Assembly (NCBI GenBank): GCA_903896505.1
Contig: CAITXU010000218.1
Location: forward strand, 1 to 54,440
Origin: an uncultured Verrucomicrobiota bacterium
GTDB lineage: Bacteria > Verrucomicrobiota > Verrucomicrobiia > Limisphaerales > UBA9464
Direction: 5' to 3'
DNA length: 54,440 nt
The notes beneath the pieces were generated by a model. It did not search any database. It was not told the origin of the DNA and saw only the letters and a list, made by a program, of their open reading frames with translations. Position 1 is the first letter of the stretch. Every line of letters starts with the position of its first letter. The position numbers and the translations under genes were made by a program. This document shows, in pieces, positions 26,247 to 34,010 of this stretch.

Positions 26247-26270
26247 CGGGGCCTTAATCTTCTGGCCCCG
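26247..26270. other. GC-rich hairpin in the leader of the anti-sigma kinase gene
   Basis: CGGGGCC (26247-26253) and GGCCCCG (26264-26270) are perfect 7-base arms around a 10-base A/T-rich loop. It lies 75 bases past the DUF2252 stop and 55 before the next start. A T-rich stretch precedes it rather than follows it, so it is not a standard terminator. Confidence 0.4.
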
Positions 26271-26324
26271 AAAACCCATCGAGTATACATTCTCAATTCA
26301 TCAACCTTTCCTCCCCTTCCATCC

Positions 26325-26744
26325 ATGGCGAACCGCCTCTCATTCCGGTTCAAGGTGACACTAGAAGAGATTTCACGGATCAACGAAGAGGTCTCTGCCT
26401 GGATGAATGACCTCGATGTGGCTTCAGGCCTCTCTTATATGCCCCAGCTGGCCATTGAGGAACTCGGCACCAATGTGTTGAAGTATGGGCATGATGACGA
26501 TCAAGCTCATGAGGTGGACGTGGAGCTGGAATTGTCGGAGTCTGGACTTCAAGTGACGTTTACGGACGACGGACGCCCCTTTAATCCGCTCGAAACCACT
26601 GCACCGGACGTATCTCTTCCTCTGGAGGAGCGAACGGTTGGAGGCTTGGGAATCCATTTGGTACGATCCGTGGCTGACACCCTCGAATACGAGCGGGTGG
26701 ACGGGAAAAATCGAATCCGACTTTTCAAACAGTTCAATTCCTGA
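26325..26744 (+). CDS. RsbW/SpoIIAB-like ATP-binding anti-sigma kinase
   Basis: 139 residues of the HATPase_c_2 type. The N-box is LAIEELGTNVLKYGHDD near residue 42-58, the G1 box is VTFTDDGRPFNPLE, and the G2 segment is VGGLGIHLVRSVADTLEY. These proteins phosphorylate a STAS-domain antagonist and bind a sigma factor or another output protein. The STAS partner follows 13 bases downstream, in the reverse of the common antagonist-kinase order. No partner sigma factor lies nearby; the ECF gene at 40 kb has its own membrane partner. The start ATG has no Shine-Dalgarno sequence. Confidence 0.9.
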   Translation: MANRLSFRFKVTLEEISRINEEVSAWMNDLDVASGLSYMPQLAIEELGTNVLKYGHDDDQAHEVDVELELSESGLQVTFTDDGRPFNPLETTAPDVSLPLEERTVGGLGIHLVRSVADTLEYERVDGKNRIRLFKQFNS

Positions 26745-26757
26745 AACCGTATCACCC

Positions 26758-27069
26758 ATGGCTACGATCACCGCATTGACCGCCACCACCTTCGACGATG
26801 GAAGTCGCTTGTTGAAAGTCGACGGGAACCTGGACCTGGCCGGTGTTGGAGCAATCGAGACCCGGTTTTATGCCTTCTGCGGTGGCGAGAATCCGCGGGT
26901 TGTGGTGGACCTGTCCGGCGTCCACTTCGTTGCCTCGCTGGGCATCCGGCTCCTGTTGCAGGCCGCCAAAACGGTCAAATCCCGCCAAGGCAGCATTCAG
27001 TTCATCCACCCGACCGAAACCGCACGGTCGGCGCTCGAAATCGCGGGCTTGGATTCGTTGATTGGCTAG
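26758..27069 (+). CDS. STAS-domain anti-sigma factor antagonist
   Basis: 103 residues, a single STAS domain. The phosphorylation loop reads VVVDLSGVHFVASLGIRLLLQAAK; the Ser in ASLG aligns with the phospho-serine of SpoIIAA/RsbV, though the preceding Asp of the usual D-S-S/T-G is Ala here. VDGNLDLAGVGAIE forms the first strand and helix. It should be the substrate of the kinase encoded just upstream, releasing that kinase's target when unphosphorylated. A phosphatase (PP2C) gene usually completes the switch, and none is seen in this window. An upstream in-frame start at 26638 lies inside the kinase gene and is rejected. Confidence 0.9.
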   Translation: MATITALTATTFDDGSRLLKVDGNLDLAGVGAIETRFYAFCGGENPRVVVDLSGVHFVASLGIRLLLQAAKTVKSRQGSIQFIHPTETARSALEIAGLDSLIG

Positions 27070-27155
27070 CCTCGCGATGGGCTGTGCTGTCATTCAGCAG
27101 CCGTCCCAAGGCATTTTGGGCGCAACAAACTGCAAGCTATTTCGGAAACACGACA

Positions 27156-27464
27156 CTAGACGGGACCCGCTGTCGGCAGACGGCCCAGAGCCTCGGCATC
27201 GCATCGACCCGCCACCTCAAAATCGAGGGCCGTCAATCCACCGCTGTCGTGGGTGGTGAGGGTCAGCGTCACCTGATTCCATCGGATATCGATGTCCGGA
27301 TGATGCTGAACTTCTTCAGCAATATCGGCGACGGAGCGAACAAACTCGATGCCGGTGACAAAATCCGCGAAGACAAAGGTCCGCTTTAGGGTATCGCCAA
27401 CATGCTTCCATAGGGGAAGCTTGGCCAGAGCAGCGTCAATTTGGGGCGGGGTCAACAAGTCCAT
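27156..27464 (-). CDS. phhB: Pterin-4a-carbinolamine dehydratase
   Basis: 102 residues, the full length of this small enzyme. The family signature is EEVQHHPDIDIRWNQVTLTL followed by TTHDSGGLTALDFEVA, with the conserved HHP, W, H and D positions. It recycles 4a-hydroxytetrahydrobiopterin to the quinonoid dihydropterin during aromatic amino acid hydroxylation. No phenylalanine hydroxylase gene is in the window, so it may act with a distant hydroxylase or in molybdopterin-related chemistry, as suggested for other orphan members. It is convergent with the STAS gene and lies about 150 bases upstream of the 3' end of the isomerase gene. Confidence 0.92.
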   Translation of the reverse strand: MDLLTPPQIDAALAKLPLWKHVGDTLKRTFVFADFVTGIEFVRSVADIAEEVQHHPDIDIRWNQVTLTLTTHDSGGLTALDFEVAGRCDAEALGRLPTAGPV

Positions 27465-27555
27465 GAATGACTTTTCCCTTTGTATCCCGTTGCCGCAACT
27501 GCCGTTTCGCAGCCAGGGAAAGTGCGAACCCTACCTACCAGACCGCAGAAACTTA

Positions 27556-27590
27556 TCCGCAGATTTCCCAAATTGTCGCAGATAAAATGG
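27556..27590. repeat. Dispersed TCCGCAGATT element near the isomerase 3' end
   Basis: TCCGCAGATT at 27556-27565 is followed by a related word, GTCGCAGATAA, at 27576. The same word forms the inverted repeat beside recA at 21001-21038. It is intergenic, between the 5' end of the pterin dehydratase gene and the 3' end of the isomerase gene. Confidence 0.45.
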
Positions 27591-27614
27591 GGTTCTGGAA
27601 GACGTTCTGTCCGC

Positions 27615-28514
27615 TCAGGAGGCAAAGATCTGGTCCATTTCGGTGCTCAATTTCTTGAGTCCGGCCCGGCTGTCGGCACCGCCCTGTTCGGCAATTCCCC
27701 AGCCATGGTAACCGATATCGTCGAGGGCCTTCATCACAGCGGGCCAGCGGTTGTCGCCCTTGAGGAATTCCACACCGAATCCGGCCCACTTGCCTTCCTT
27801 GTCCGCCCGCGCACGGCTGTATTCCTTGATGTGCAGCCGATTAATGCGCGTTCCCAGCACATGAATCCATTGTTCGGGCCAGCCGTAGTGAATGATGTTA
27901 CCGACATCAAAATGCCAGCCGACCCAAGGGGACTTGAAACGGTCCACAAAGGCCGCCGCCTCGACGGGGCTTAGGAAGTAATTGTTCCAGACGTTCTCAA
28001 TGGAAATCCGGACCTTGAGCTTTTCCGCCAGGGGAACTGCCTTGCTGATCTCGGTAAACGAGCGCTCGATGGCGACATCGTACGGGATCGATTGGTCGCA
28101 AACACCGGGAACGAGCAGGATCGATTCCCCTCCCCAGGCAGCTGCGTCTTCCAGTGTGTGATTGAGAGCGGCCAATCCCTCTGCACGGACCTCGGCGCTG
28201 GGATGGCTCAGCGGTTTGGCCCAGTGGTGCTGGCCGCACACACTGGCGCATTTCAGTCCCGACTTTTCATAGGCCTTGCGGACCTCGTCGCGGTCGTAGT
28301 GGCTCATTGCCTCCACCCCGTCGAAGCCCGCGTCCCGGATGGCCTGAAACCGATCCGAGAGCGACAGCTTGTTCAATTCATCCCCACCAACTGTCGCCAG
28401 CATGATCCCTTTTTTTAGGGGTTTGCGGGTTGGGGTGGCGTCTTCGGCACGCACGCCGAGGAGGGGAAGGACTCCGGCCGCAGAGGCCACCTGGAGAAAA
28501 TGACGGCGATTCAC
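27615..28514 (-). CDS. Tat-exported sugar phosphate isomerase/epimerase-like TIM barrel protein
   Basis: 299 residues. The N-terminus MNRRHFLQVASAAGVLPLLG is a twin-arginine signal, so the enzyme works outside the cytoplasm. The body is a xylose isomerase-like TIM barrel: FQAIRDAGFDGVEAMSHYD, SILLVPGVCD, KVRISIENVWNNYFLSP with a metal-site Glu, VGWHFDVGNIIHYG with Asp, and INRLHIKEYSR with His-Ile-Lys, ending WGIAEQGG. The start codon is GTG. It lies 54 bases downstream of a Tat-exported Gfo/Idh/MocA oxidoreductase on the same strand, and such pairs are usual in inositol- or sugar-acid-like catabolism. The substrate is unknown. Confidence 0.9.
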   Translation of the reverse strand: MNRRHFLQVASAAGVLPLLGVRAEDATPTRKPLKKGIMLATVGGDELNKLSLSDRFQAIRDAGFDGVEAMSHYDRDEVRKAYEKSGLKCASVCGQHHWAKPLSHPSAEVRAEGLAALNHTLEDAAAWGGESILLVPGVCDQSIPYDVAIERSFTEISKAVPLAEKLKVRISIENVWNNYFLSPVEAAAFVDRFKSPWVGWHFDVGNIIHYGWPEQWIHVLGTRINRLHIKEYSRARADKEGKWAGFGVEFLKGDNRWPAVMKALDDIGYHGWGIAEQGGADSRAGLKKLSTEMDQIFAS

Positions 28515-28568
28515 GGCGAGGGCGAAAGGTAATGCGGGACGTTTAGGACTTGGAGGTGACGCCCGGGC

Positions 28569-29870
28569 TTAGCTGAGGCGATATTGACCGGGGATGGGGA
28601 TTCCCATGATGGGAAGCGACATATCCCAGGTGATTTCGGATGGCCCGAGCTTTTCCTTGGAGTTCAGCATGTTTTCCCAAGTGACTTCGAGGCCGGTGTA
28701 AGCCGCCGTTCGAGCCATCAATCCTTGCAGGGTGCTGGAGGCCAGCCATTCACCATCATTGCGAATCGGTCCGTTGCCACGAATGCCAGCGAAAAGCTCT
28801 TCGTGCTCGACCACGTACATGTCTGGAGCCTTCCCCTGATATTTCCACGGCTTTTCGCCGCGAATCACCGGGGTGTTCCATCCGCTAAGGGCATGGCCGG
28901 TTGTTCCCATGATGTAATCGCTGTTGTCGTTGTAACATCCGGCGATCTGCCGTTGGGCAATCGTGGCCCTCACTCCATTGGCGTACTCGTACACTACCGT
29001 CATGTGGTCGAAGATGTTGCCCTGAAAATTGCCCACCATGCGACCGCCAGTCGCTGTGCACTTGATCGGAGGTACGTCCTTCATGCACCACGCCAGCTTG
29101 TCGACCGTGTGGATGCATTGCTCCACGATGCCGTCGCCGGCGAGCCATGAAAAATTCATCCAGTTCCGGAGCTGCCATTCGAGGTCGGTCACGCCGTCCT
29201 TGCGGGCCGACGGGGCCTGCATCGGTTTCACCGGACCTGTCAGGTAGGTTCCATAGACCGACCGGATGTCGCCGATGGCCCCGTCGTGAATCTGCTGATA
29301 GAGAGCACGACGCGGGAGATCGCTGCGCCAGCAGAAACCGGCCACAAGGTTGAGGTTCTTGGCCTTGGCCATCCGCACAGACTCCAGTGCATGGCGGATA
29401 CCCGAGGCATCTGTGGCCAGGGGTTTCTCACAGAAAATTTGGCGACCCTTTTCCACCGCATATCGAAGGTGCGTCGGGCGGAATCCAGGGGGCGTGGCTA
29501 ACAAAACGACGTCGATGTCCGAATCAATCACCTTTTTAAAGGCATCCAGTCCGGTGAACTTGGTATCCGGCGTCACCGCGATCCGCTTGTCGAATTGTTC
29601 CTTGAGTCCTTTATAACTGTTTTCCAACTGGTCAGGAAATACGTCACCCATGGCGGTAAGGACGCAGTTGGAATCCGCCGTGAGCGCATTTCCGGCCGCT
29701 CCGGTTCCTCGACCGCCACATCCGACCAATCCCACCTTGAGGGTGTCCGAGTTCGCGGCAAACGCCGACTGTCGGATAATGATGCCGGGAGCGGTCAGGG
29801 CCAATGCGCCAACCTTGGCTGTGGTGCTGAGGAATTGACGCCGATTTGGGGAGGAAGTGGTTTCAGACAT
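28569..29870 (-). CDS. Tat-exported Gfo/Idh/MocA family oxidoreductase
   Basis: 433 residues. SPNRRQFLSTTAKVGALALTAPG is a twin-arginine signal. The Rossmann motif is VGLVGCGGRGTGAAGNAL near residue 47, and the catalytic EKP motif IFCEKPLATDASGIRHALE is intact, unlike the exported paralogue at 3559. AGDGIVEQCIHTVDKLAWCM matches the substrate-binding region. It is the first gene of a two-gene unit with the isomerase downstream. These exported pairs are typical of Planctomycetota and Verrucomicrobiota that degrade complex polysaccharides. How the cofactor is supplied or held outside the cytoplasm is an open question for the whole family. Confidence 0.92.
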   Translation of the reverse strand: MSETTSSPNRRQFLSTTAKVGALALTAPGIIIRQSAFAANSDTLKVGLVGCGGRGTGAAGNALTADSNCVLTAMGDVFPDQLENSYKGLKEQFDKRIAVTPDTKFTGLDAFKKVIDSDIDVVLLATPPGFRPTHLRYAVEKGRQIFCEKPLATDASGIRHALESVRMAKAKNLNLVAGFCWRSDLPRRALYQQIHDGAIGDIRSVYGTYLTGPVKPMQAPSARKDGVTDLEWQLRNWMNFSWLAGDGIVEQCIHTVDKLAWCMKDVPPIKCTATGGRMVGNFQGNIFDHMTVVYEYANGVRATIAQRQIAGCYNDNSDYIMGTTGHALSGWNTPVIRGEKPWKYQGKAPDMYVVEHEELFAGIRGNGPIRNDGEWLASSTLQGLMARTAAYTGLEVTWENMLNSKEKLGPSEITWDMSLPIMGIPIPGQYRLS

Positions 29871-29964
29871 ACTCTGGGTAGGACGTCATTGAATTTCCGC
29901 CATTCATCCTCTTTGCGTCAAGCGGCGAGCCACGCAAAACCCGGAAATTCATGGCTTTTTGTGC

Positions 29965-31731
29965 TTATAACTCGGTGCGGGCCACGCGTCGCAGCCCAAG
30001 GCGGAGCGGCAACCATCCCACCAAAGCACTGACCAGGGTGAAGATCGTCCAGAAAAAGGCCGCTTTGGCACCGTTGAATCCCGCTTCCGCTGCATCGTCA
30101 CCAATGTTGGTCAAATGCCAGCCCCATGGACTTCCCACCGCGAGCATGGCTACCGATCCCACGATGTAGACGAAACTGACCACCAGACAAAACGTTCCGC
30201 CAAATCCATTCACGATCTTGTTGGGATTCTGCTCGCGGAAATTGGGAAACAGCGCGCCCATTCCCACAGCCACCGCATTCAAAGTCAGTGACATCAGCGT
30301 AATGGCCCCCGCGAAAAATGCCGTTCTTCCAGCGTCCAATCGGAGCATGGAGCAGGAGAGCAGGATCAGAGACAGGGTCAGGATGAGAGTCGAGGCACTA
30401 CCGAGCCAAAATTTAAGCAAGACCACTCGGACCAATCCTAGCGGCGCAAGGCCAACGACCCAGACCCGTTTTCCCTCCAACGAGAATTGGGGAAAGATGA
30501 ATCGCGTGGTGATCGTGGCCAGATTCAGGGCGCAGGCCCCCAGATTGAGATAACTCACCATGGAAATCCAATAGGGCGAATCCAATTGTCGACTGAAGTG
30601 CCGTAGATTAACCGTGTAAATGCTGAGAAGTCCAAACAGCATCGCGGTTTGTCCCCATTGGGTGGTATCCCGCCAAAACACCCTCAAATCCTTGGCGAGC
30701 AGAGCCCGGACATCGGTCGGAAGGATGTTTCCCACTCCCAGGATGATTTCGAGTCCGCCCCGCCCCAGTCGGTCCGAAATCTGGTCCCGGTTTTTTCGCC
30801 GCCGCTCCTGCCAGTCCTGAAACCATTTCCAACGAGCAAAGACACTTCCCCGGCTTTGAACCACGCTGGAAGCCTCGTAAAACGCATTCCCCATGCGGGT
30901 GGCGATCAGTGTTCCGAAGAACAAGGCATGACTGAGCAGTACCAGGGCAAAGAATACGGCTGAACGGACTGCCCCTTCCGCCCAATTCTGGACGCTGGAA
31001 CTGAGCCAATAGCTTGGGAGCATCGGAAACTGCGCGAACTTCGTCTTGTCGAGCAGGCGATCGATGACGCTGAGAACGCGGGTTTCAAGTTCGGCCTCCG
31101 GAATCGGTTCGGGACGGAACCGGAACAGAATAAGGGCACCCACCAACAGCAGCGTCAGTGCTGTGATGATTTGGAATGCCTTGCGGTCCAGATAGCCTGC
31201 AAGGTGGACCGCCAGCCAGGCTCCAGCGGAGCCGGGAAGGACAATGAACAGGGCGATGAGCAAGACAACTGCCGGGTAAAAGTGCCACGCTACGCTATTG
31301 ACCAGGCCGTAGGCGGCCAGAAGAGGGGCAATGAGAAAGAGGAAGGCCCACGACGCGAGCAGGGTGGATTCAATCAGTTTCCACTGGAAGATGGCCCGAT
31401 TGGGGACCGGAAGCGTCAGTAAAAATGCCGTCTCTCGATTCCGGAAGAGGTTGCTGTAACTGATCACCAGATTGGAGATCAACAGCAGCCCGAATAGGAA
31501 GGCGAACAGGAGGAAAATCAGCCGTTCGACCAGGGCTCCACCCAATCCTGGAAACCGGGACAAGAATCGCAGTCCTTGAAAGAAGAGACCAAAAGCGAGA
31601 ACCACGTAACCGGCGAGGAATGCCGTGACCAGCCCCACCATCAGCCAGGAATGCCGCCACAGCGAAACAAACCGGCGCCCCATGGACCGCAGATTGACCC
31701 GCAAAACCAATTGGAACGGGGATGGCAGCAT
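29965..31731 (-). CDS. ABC-exporter-like multi-pass membrane protein
   Basis: 588 residues with around 12 membrane spans in two groups separated by a hydrophilic segment (RKNRDQISDRLGRGGLE). The order and pattern resemble the putative ABC exporter (ABC_export) family of permeases, with LFRNRETAFLLTLPVPNRAIFQWKL near residue 97 and RALLAKDLRVFWRDTTQWGQ near residue 340; the phrases recall ABC-2 type permeases. No ATPase gene is adjacent in the window, so the energising subunit, if there is one, lies elsewhere. It sits upstream of the oxidoreductase/isomerase pair on the same strand, with a gap of 94 bases. The start is the ATG at 31731. Confidence 0.72.
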   Translation of the reverse strand: MLPSPFQLVLRVNLRSMGRRFVSLWRHSWLMVGLVTAFLAGYVVLAFGLFFQGLRFLSRFPGLGGALVERLIFLLFAFLFGLLLISNLVISYSNLFRNRETAFLLTLPVPNRAIFQWKLIESTLLASWAFLFLIAPLLAAYGLVNSVAWHFYPAVVLLIALFIVLPGSAGAWLAVHLAGYLDRKAFQIITALTLLLVGALILFRFRPEPIPEAELETRVLSVIDRLLDKTKFAQFPMLPSYWLSSSVQNWAEGAVRSAVFFALVLLSHALFFGTLIATRMGNAFYEASSVVQSRGSVFARWKWFQDWQERRRKNRDQISDRLGRGGLEIILGVGNILPTDVRALLAKDLRVFWRDTTQWGQTAMLFGLLSIYTVNLRHFSRQLDSPYWISMVSYLNLGACALNLATITTRFIFPQFSLEGKRVWVVGLAPLGLVRVVLLKFWLGSASTLILTLSLILLSCSMLRLDAGRTAFFAGAITLMSLTLNAVAVGMGALFPNFREQNPNKIVNGFGGTFCLVVSFVYIVGSVAMLAVGSPWGWHLTNIGDDAAEAGFNGAKAAFFWTIFTLVSALVGWLPLRLGLRRVARTEL

Positions 31732-31847
31732 TCTTTCCCGACAACTTCGTCACGGAACCTTGAATCGGCAAGCGAAGCCCTGATTCCTCTGTTCTGAGAT
31801 AAAAGGTTCGGATTTGACACCCGTGCGAACATTTGAATAGTGAAGTC

Positions 31848-32225
31848 ATGTCAAAAGTGCTTGCTAGAACTGACATGAAGGGTAGAGAGGTCCGCCCAAG
31901 AGCAGCGCTTTCAGTCGAGGAAATCGACCGTGCTGTACGAACGGTTCGGGTAAAAAATCAGGGTGACCGTTGGTCTGTGAAGAGAATTGCAGCACCCAAG
32001 ACGTGGTCTTTTCAAAATCCCGACCGCGCCCTAGCCAAGGCCATAGAACTGGCTACCCCGGACAAGTTGAACGTGGTGATTCATGAAAAGGGTGGTCAAA
32101 TTGCTAGGGTGATTTCCCCACGAGAATTTCCCCGGCCCGTCACCGAATTCGGACTCAAGAAAATCACTTCGCAGTTCCAAGCGGTCCGTAACCGTCCAGG
32201 CCACGTTCGTCCTGCCGCTCTATAA
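31848..32225 (+). CDS. Small DUF2188-like protein of a two-gene accessory unit
   Basis: 125 residues from ATG at 31848 (a TTG at 31833 would add five). A basic N-terminus is followed by GDRWSVKRIAAPK and NPDRALAKAIELATPDKLNVVIHEKGGQIARV. That order, W-x-V then a helix, then VVIHxKGGQI, resembles DUF2188, a small fold seen in stress- or phage-linked proteins. I see no catalytic residues. It lies 24 bases upstream of the next gene and reads opposite to the genes on both sides, so the two form a separate transcription unit. Its sequence looks richer in A/T than the neighbours by eye. A regulatory or antitoxin-like role is possible and is not shown by the sequence. Confidence 0.6.
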   Translation: MSKVLARTDMKGREVRPRAALSVEEIDRAVRTVRVKNQGDRWSVKRIAAPKTWSFQNPDRALAKAIELATPDKLNVVIHEKGGQIARVISPREFPRPVTEFGLKKITSQFQAVRNRPGHVRPAAL

Positions 32226-32234
32226 TACTGAGTT

Positions 32235-32242
32235 GGAAGGGG
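32235..32242 (+). promoter_or_regulatory. Strong Shine-Dalgarno site
   Basis: GGAAGGGG lies 7 bases before the ATG at 32250. It is the only clear ribosome binding site of this strength I noticed in the window, which fixes the start of the accessory gene and sets it apart from its neighbours. Confidence 0.7.
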
Positions 32243-32249
32243 TAATAGA

Positions 32250-32870
32250 ATGCGGGGTGTCCCCAAACGCGATCGGGTCTTCATCAATTGCCCGTTTGAC
32301 CCAAAATACCGCCCACTGTTTGAAGCCATCGTCTTCGCGGTAGCTCATTGCGGATTTGAGCCCTGTAGCGCCTTGGAAGCCGCCGGCTCCGGGACCGCCC
32401 GGCTCGACCGCCTTTTCCAGATGATTGCCGGATGCAGACTTTCGATCCATGACCTCTCCCGTGTGGAGCTGGACACGCGGACCCGGTTCCCGCGCTTCAA
32501 CATGGCGTGGGAACTTGGTGTTTGTATGGGAGCGCGGCAGTTCGGTGGTCGTAGTCAGAAGAGAAAAGACTTCCTGATCCTCGAACGCTCAAGAGGTGAA
32601 TGCGCCATCAGTTGCTCTGATCTTAGTGGGGTGGATCCTGAAGCCCACGGAAACAAGACCGATCGTGTGATCCAGCACGTCCGAACCTGGCTGAGTGGCC
32701 ACTCCAAGCACTCGCTTGCCGGCCCAAAGGCCATCAAGACAGATTACAAGAGTTTTCAGAGTGACCTCCCCGATATGCTCGACACACTTCGGATCAAACA
32801 AAACGAAGTGAACTTTATGGACCTTCGGCGTTCCGTCGATCGGTGGATGGCAGAGAGGTCGGTAGTTTAA
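32250..32870 (+). CDS. Accessory protein with deoxyribosyltransferase/TIR-like Rossmann pattern
   Basis: 206 residues. I know this as a widespread uncharacterised family with the phrases VFINCPFDPKYRPLFEAIVF, CGFEPCSALEAAGS, IAGCRLSIHDLSRVELD and RFPRFNMAWELGVCMGARQFGG. The early strand with PFD, the HDLSR loop (Asp68) and Glu88 in WELG recall nucleoside 2-deoxyribosyltransferases and the TIR-like NADases, where a Glu after the third strand is catalytic. A second part (LSGVDPEAHGN to RTWL) is family-specific. No membrane segment or signal is seen. It follows a small DUF2188-like gene and forms an isolated plus-strand pair. A nucleotide- or NAD-cleaving defence or toxin role is an inference from fold resemblance only. 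Confidence 0.6.
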   Translation: MRGVPKRDRVFINCPFDPKYRPLFEAIVFAVAHCGFEPCSALEAAGSGTARLDRLFQMIAGCRLSIHDLSRVELDTRTRFPRFNMAWELGVCMGARQFGGRSQKRKDFLILERSRGECAISCSDLSGVDPEAHGNKTDRVIQHVRTWLSGHSKHSLAGPKAIKTDYKSFQSDLPDMLDTLRIKQNEVNFMDLRRSVDRWMAERSVV

Positions 32871-33114
32871 TTCAATCCGTGGTGTTAAAACCCAAGGTTT
32901 GGTTCCCTTGCCGCTGTTGAATGGATGTCATTTTTTCTGCGGTTCCGCACCCTTCAAGACATTGAGAATCACACCATCCACGAACCTGCATTTTCAGGTA
33001 TCGCCGGTTCTTGGGGCCGTCGTCCCTCCGATCTGCCTGGAAACGGGTCATGGCCCAATAGAGATTGCGCCGACTAACGTGTTGTCTACAGGAATTCCGG
33101 TGGTCATCGACCCG

Positions 33115-34008
33115 CTACAGTACCTTCAACCCGGAATCGTCCGCCGTTAGAATTACCACCTTGGACCCGGGCAGTTCCCTCTGCATCGCTTCGGCCACTG
33201 GCGCGACGTCGCCCAAAGCGATGGTGATGATCGTCGAACCGCTGCCGCTCAGCCAGCCGCCGATCGCTCCGGCGGCTTCCCCGGCACGAAGGACGGCACT
33301 GAGCTGCGGCAGCAACGCCTCCCGGTAGGGCTGATGGAGACAGTCGTCAAAGCACCCTCGCAACGCCTCATAATCTTCTGCCGCAATGGCCGCCGTGATC
33401 AGGGCGGTCCGGTTCAAGCTGTGGACGGTATCGCGCTTGGAGAATTGCATCGGCACCAGGCGTCGAGCCTCCGGAGTGCTGATCTCAAAGTCCGGGATCA
33501 GGGTGACAAACTTCAATCGTTGGGCCACCGGAAACCGGACGCACCGCACCGCCCCCCTCACGACGCCCGACGCGGTGAATCCCCCATAGACCGCCGGCGC
33601 CGCATTGTCCGGATGTCCCTCCAACTCCGTCACCAGGTTCAACAGGTCGCCCCGGGAAAGAGGTTCGCCTGAGAGTTGATTGAGCGCGGCGACGCACCCG
33701 AGTCGTGCCGTGACGCTTGAGCCCAGTCCCCGGGCCAGGGGCACATCGCCCGTGATGGAGATTTCAAAGCCAAAGGAGGAGGCTTTGCTCCTGTCAAAAA
33801 AGGCCTCCGAAGCTTCGGTCAACATTGCTGTAGCTCCGGCGCGAGCCCCTTCAGAAATCGGAGAGAGAATCCGGACGCCATCGGTTGACCGGGTCACAGT
33901 CACCTGATTGTAGATCGTCAGGGCAAGTCCCAGCGTATCAAATCCAGACCCCAGATTGGCTGTGGTTCCAGGGACGCGAACGGTCGCGGTATCGGTCATC
34001 GGGGGCAT
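33115..34008 (-). CDS. thrB: Homoserine kinase
   Basis: 297 residues (or 294 from a second ATG at 33999). A GHMP kinase that phosphorylates L-homoserine for threonine synthesis. The N-terminal strand VRVPGTTANLGSGFDTLGLAL and the ATP-binding loop PLARGLGSSVTARLG are characteristic of ThrB, as is TELEGHPDNAAPAVYGGFTAS; GGWLSGSGSTIITIA is the third GHMP motif. It is the last gene of the minus-strand array, 2 bases after gpsA. Threonine synthase and homoserine dehydrogenase are not in the window. About 240 bases after its stop show nothing recognisable. Confidence 0.94.
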   Translation of the reverse strand: MPPMTDTATVRVPGTTANLGSGFDTLGLALTIYNQVTVTRSTDGVRILSPISEGARAGATAMLTEASEAFFDRSKASSFGFEISITGDVPLARGLGSSVTARLGCVAALNQLSGEPLSRGDLLNLVTELEGHPDNAAPAVYGGFTASGVVRGAVRCVRFPVAQRLKFVTLIPDFEISTPEARRLVPMQFSKRDTVHSLNRTALITAAIAAEDYEALRGCFDDCLHQPYREALLPQLSAVLRAGEAAGAIGGWLSGSGSTIITIALGDVAPVAEAMQRELPGSKVVILTADDSGLKVL

Positions 34009-34010
34009 GA

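Noticed and set aside
32871..33114. Possible third gene of the accessory unit
   Set aside because: Only short open frames without a plausible start or pattern are present.
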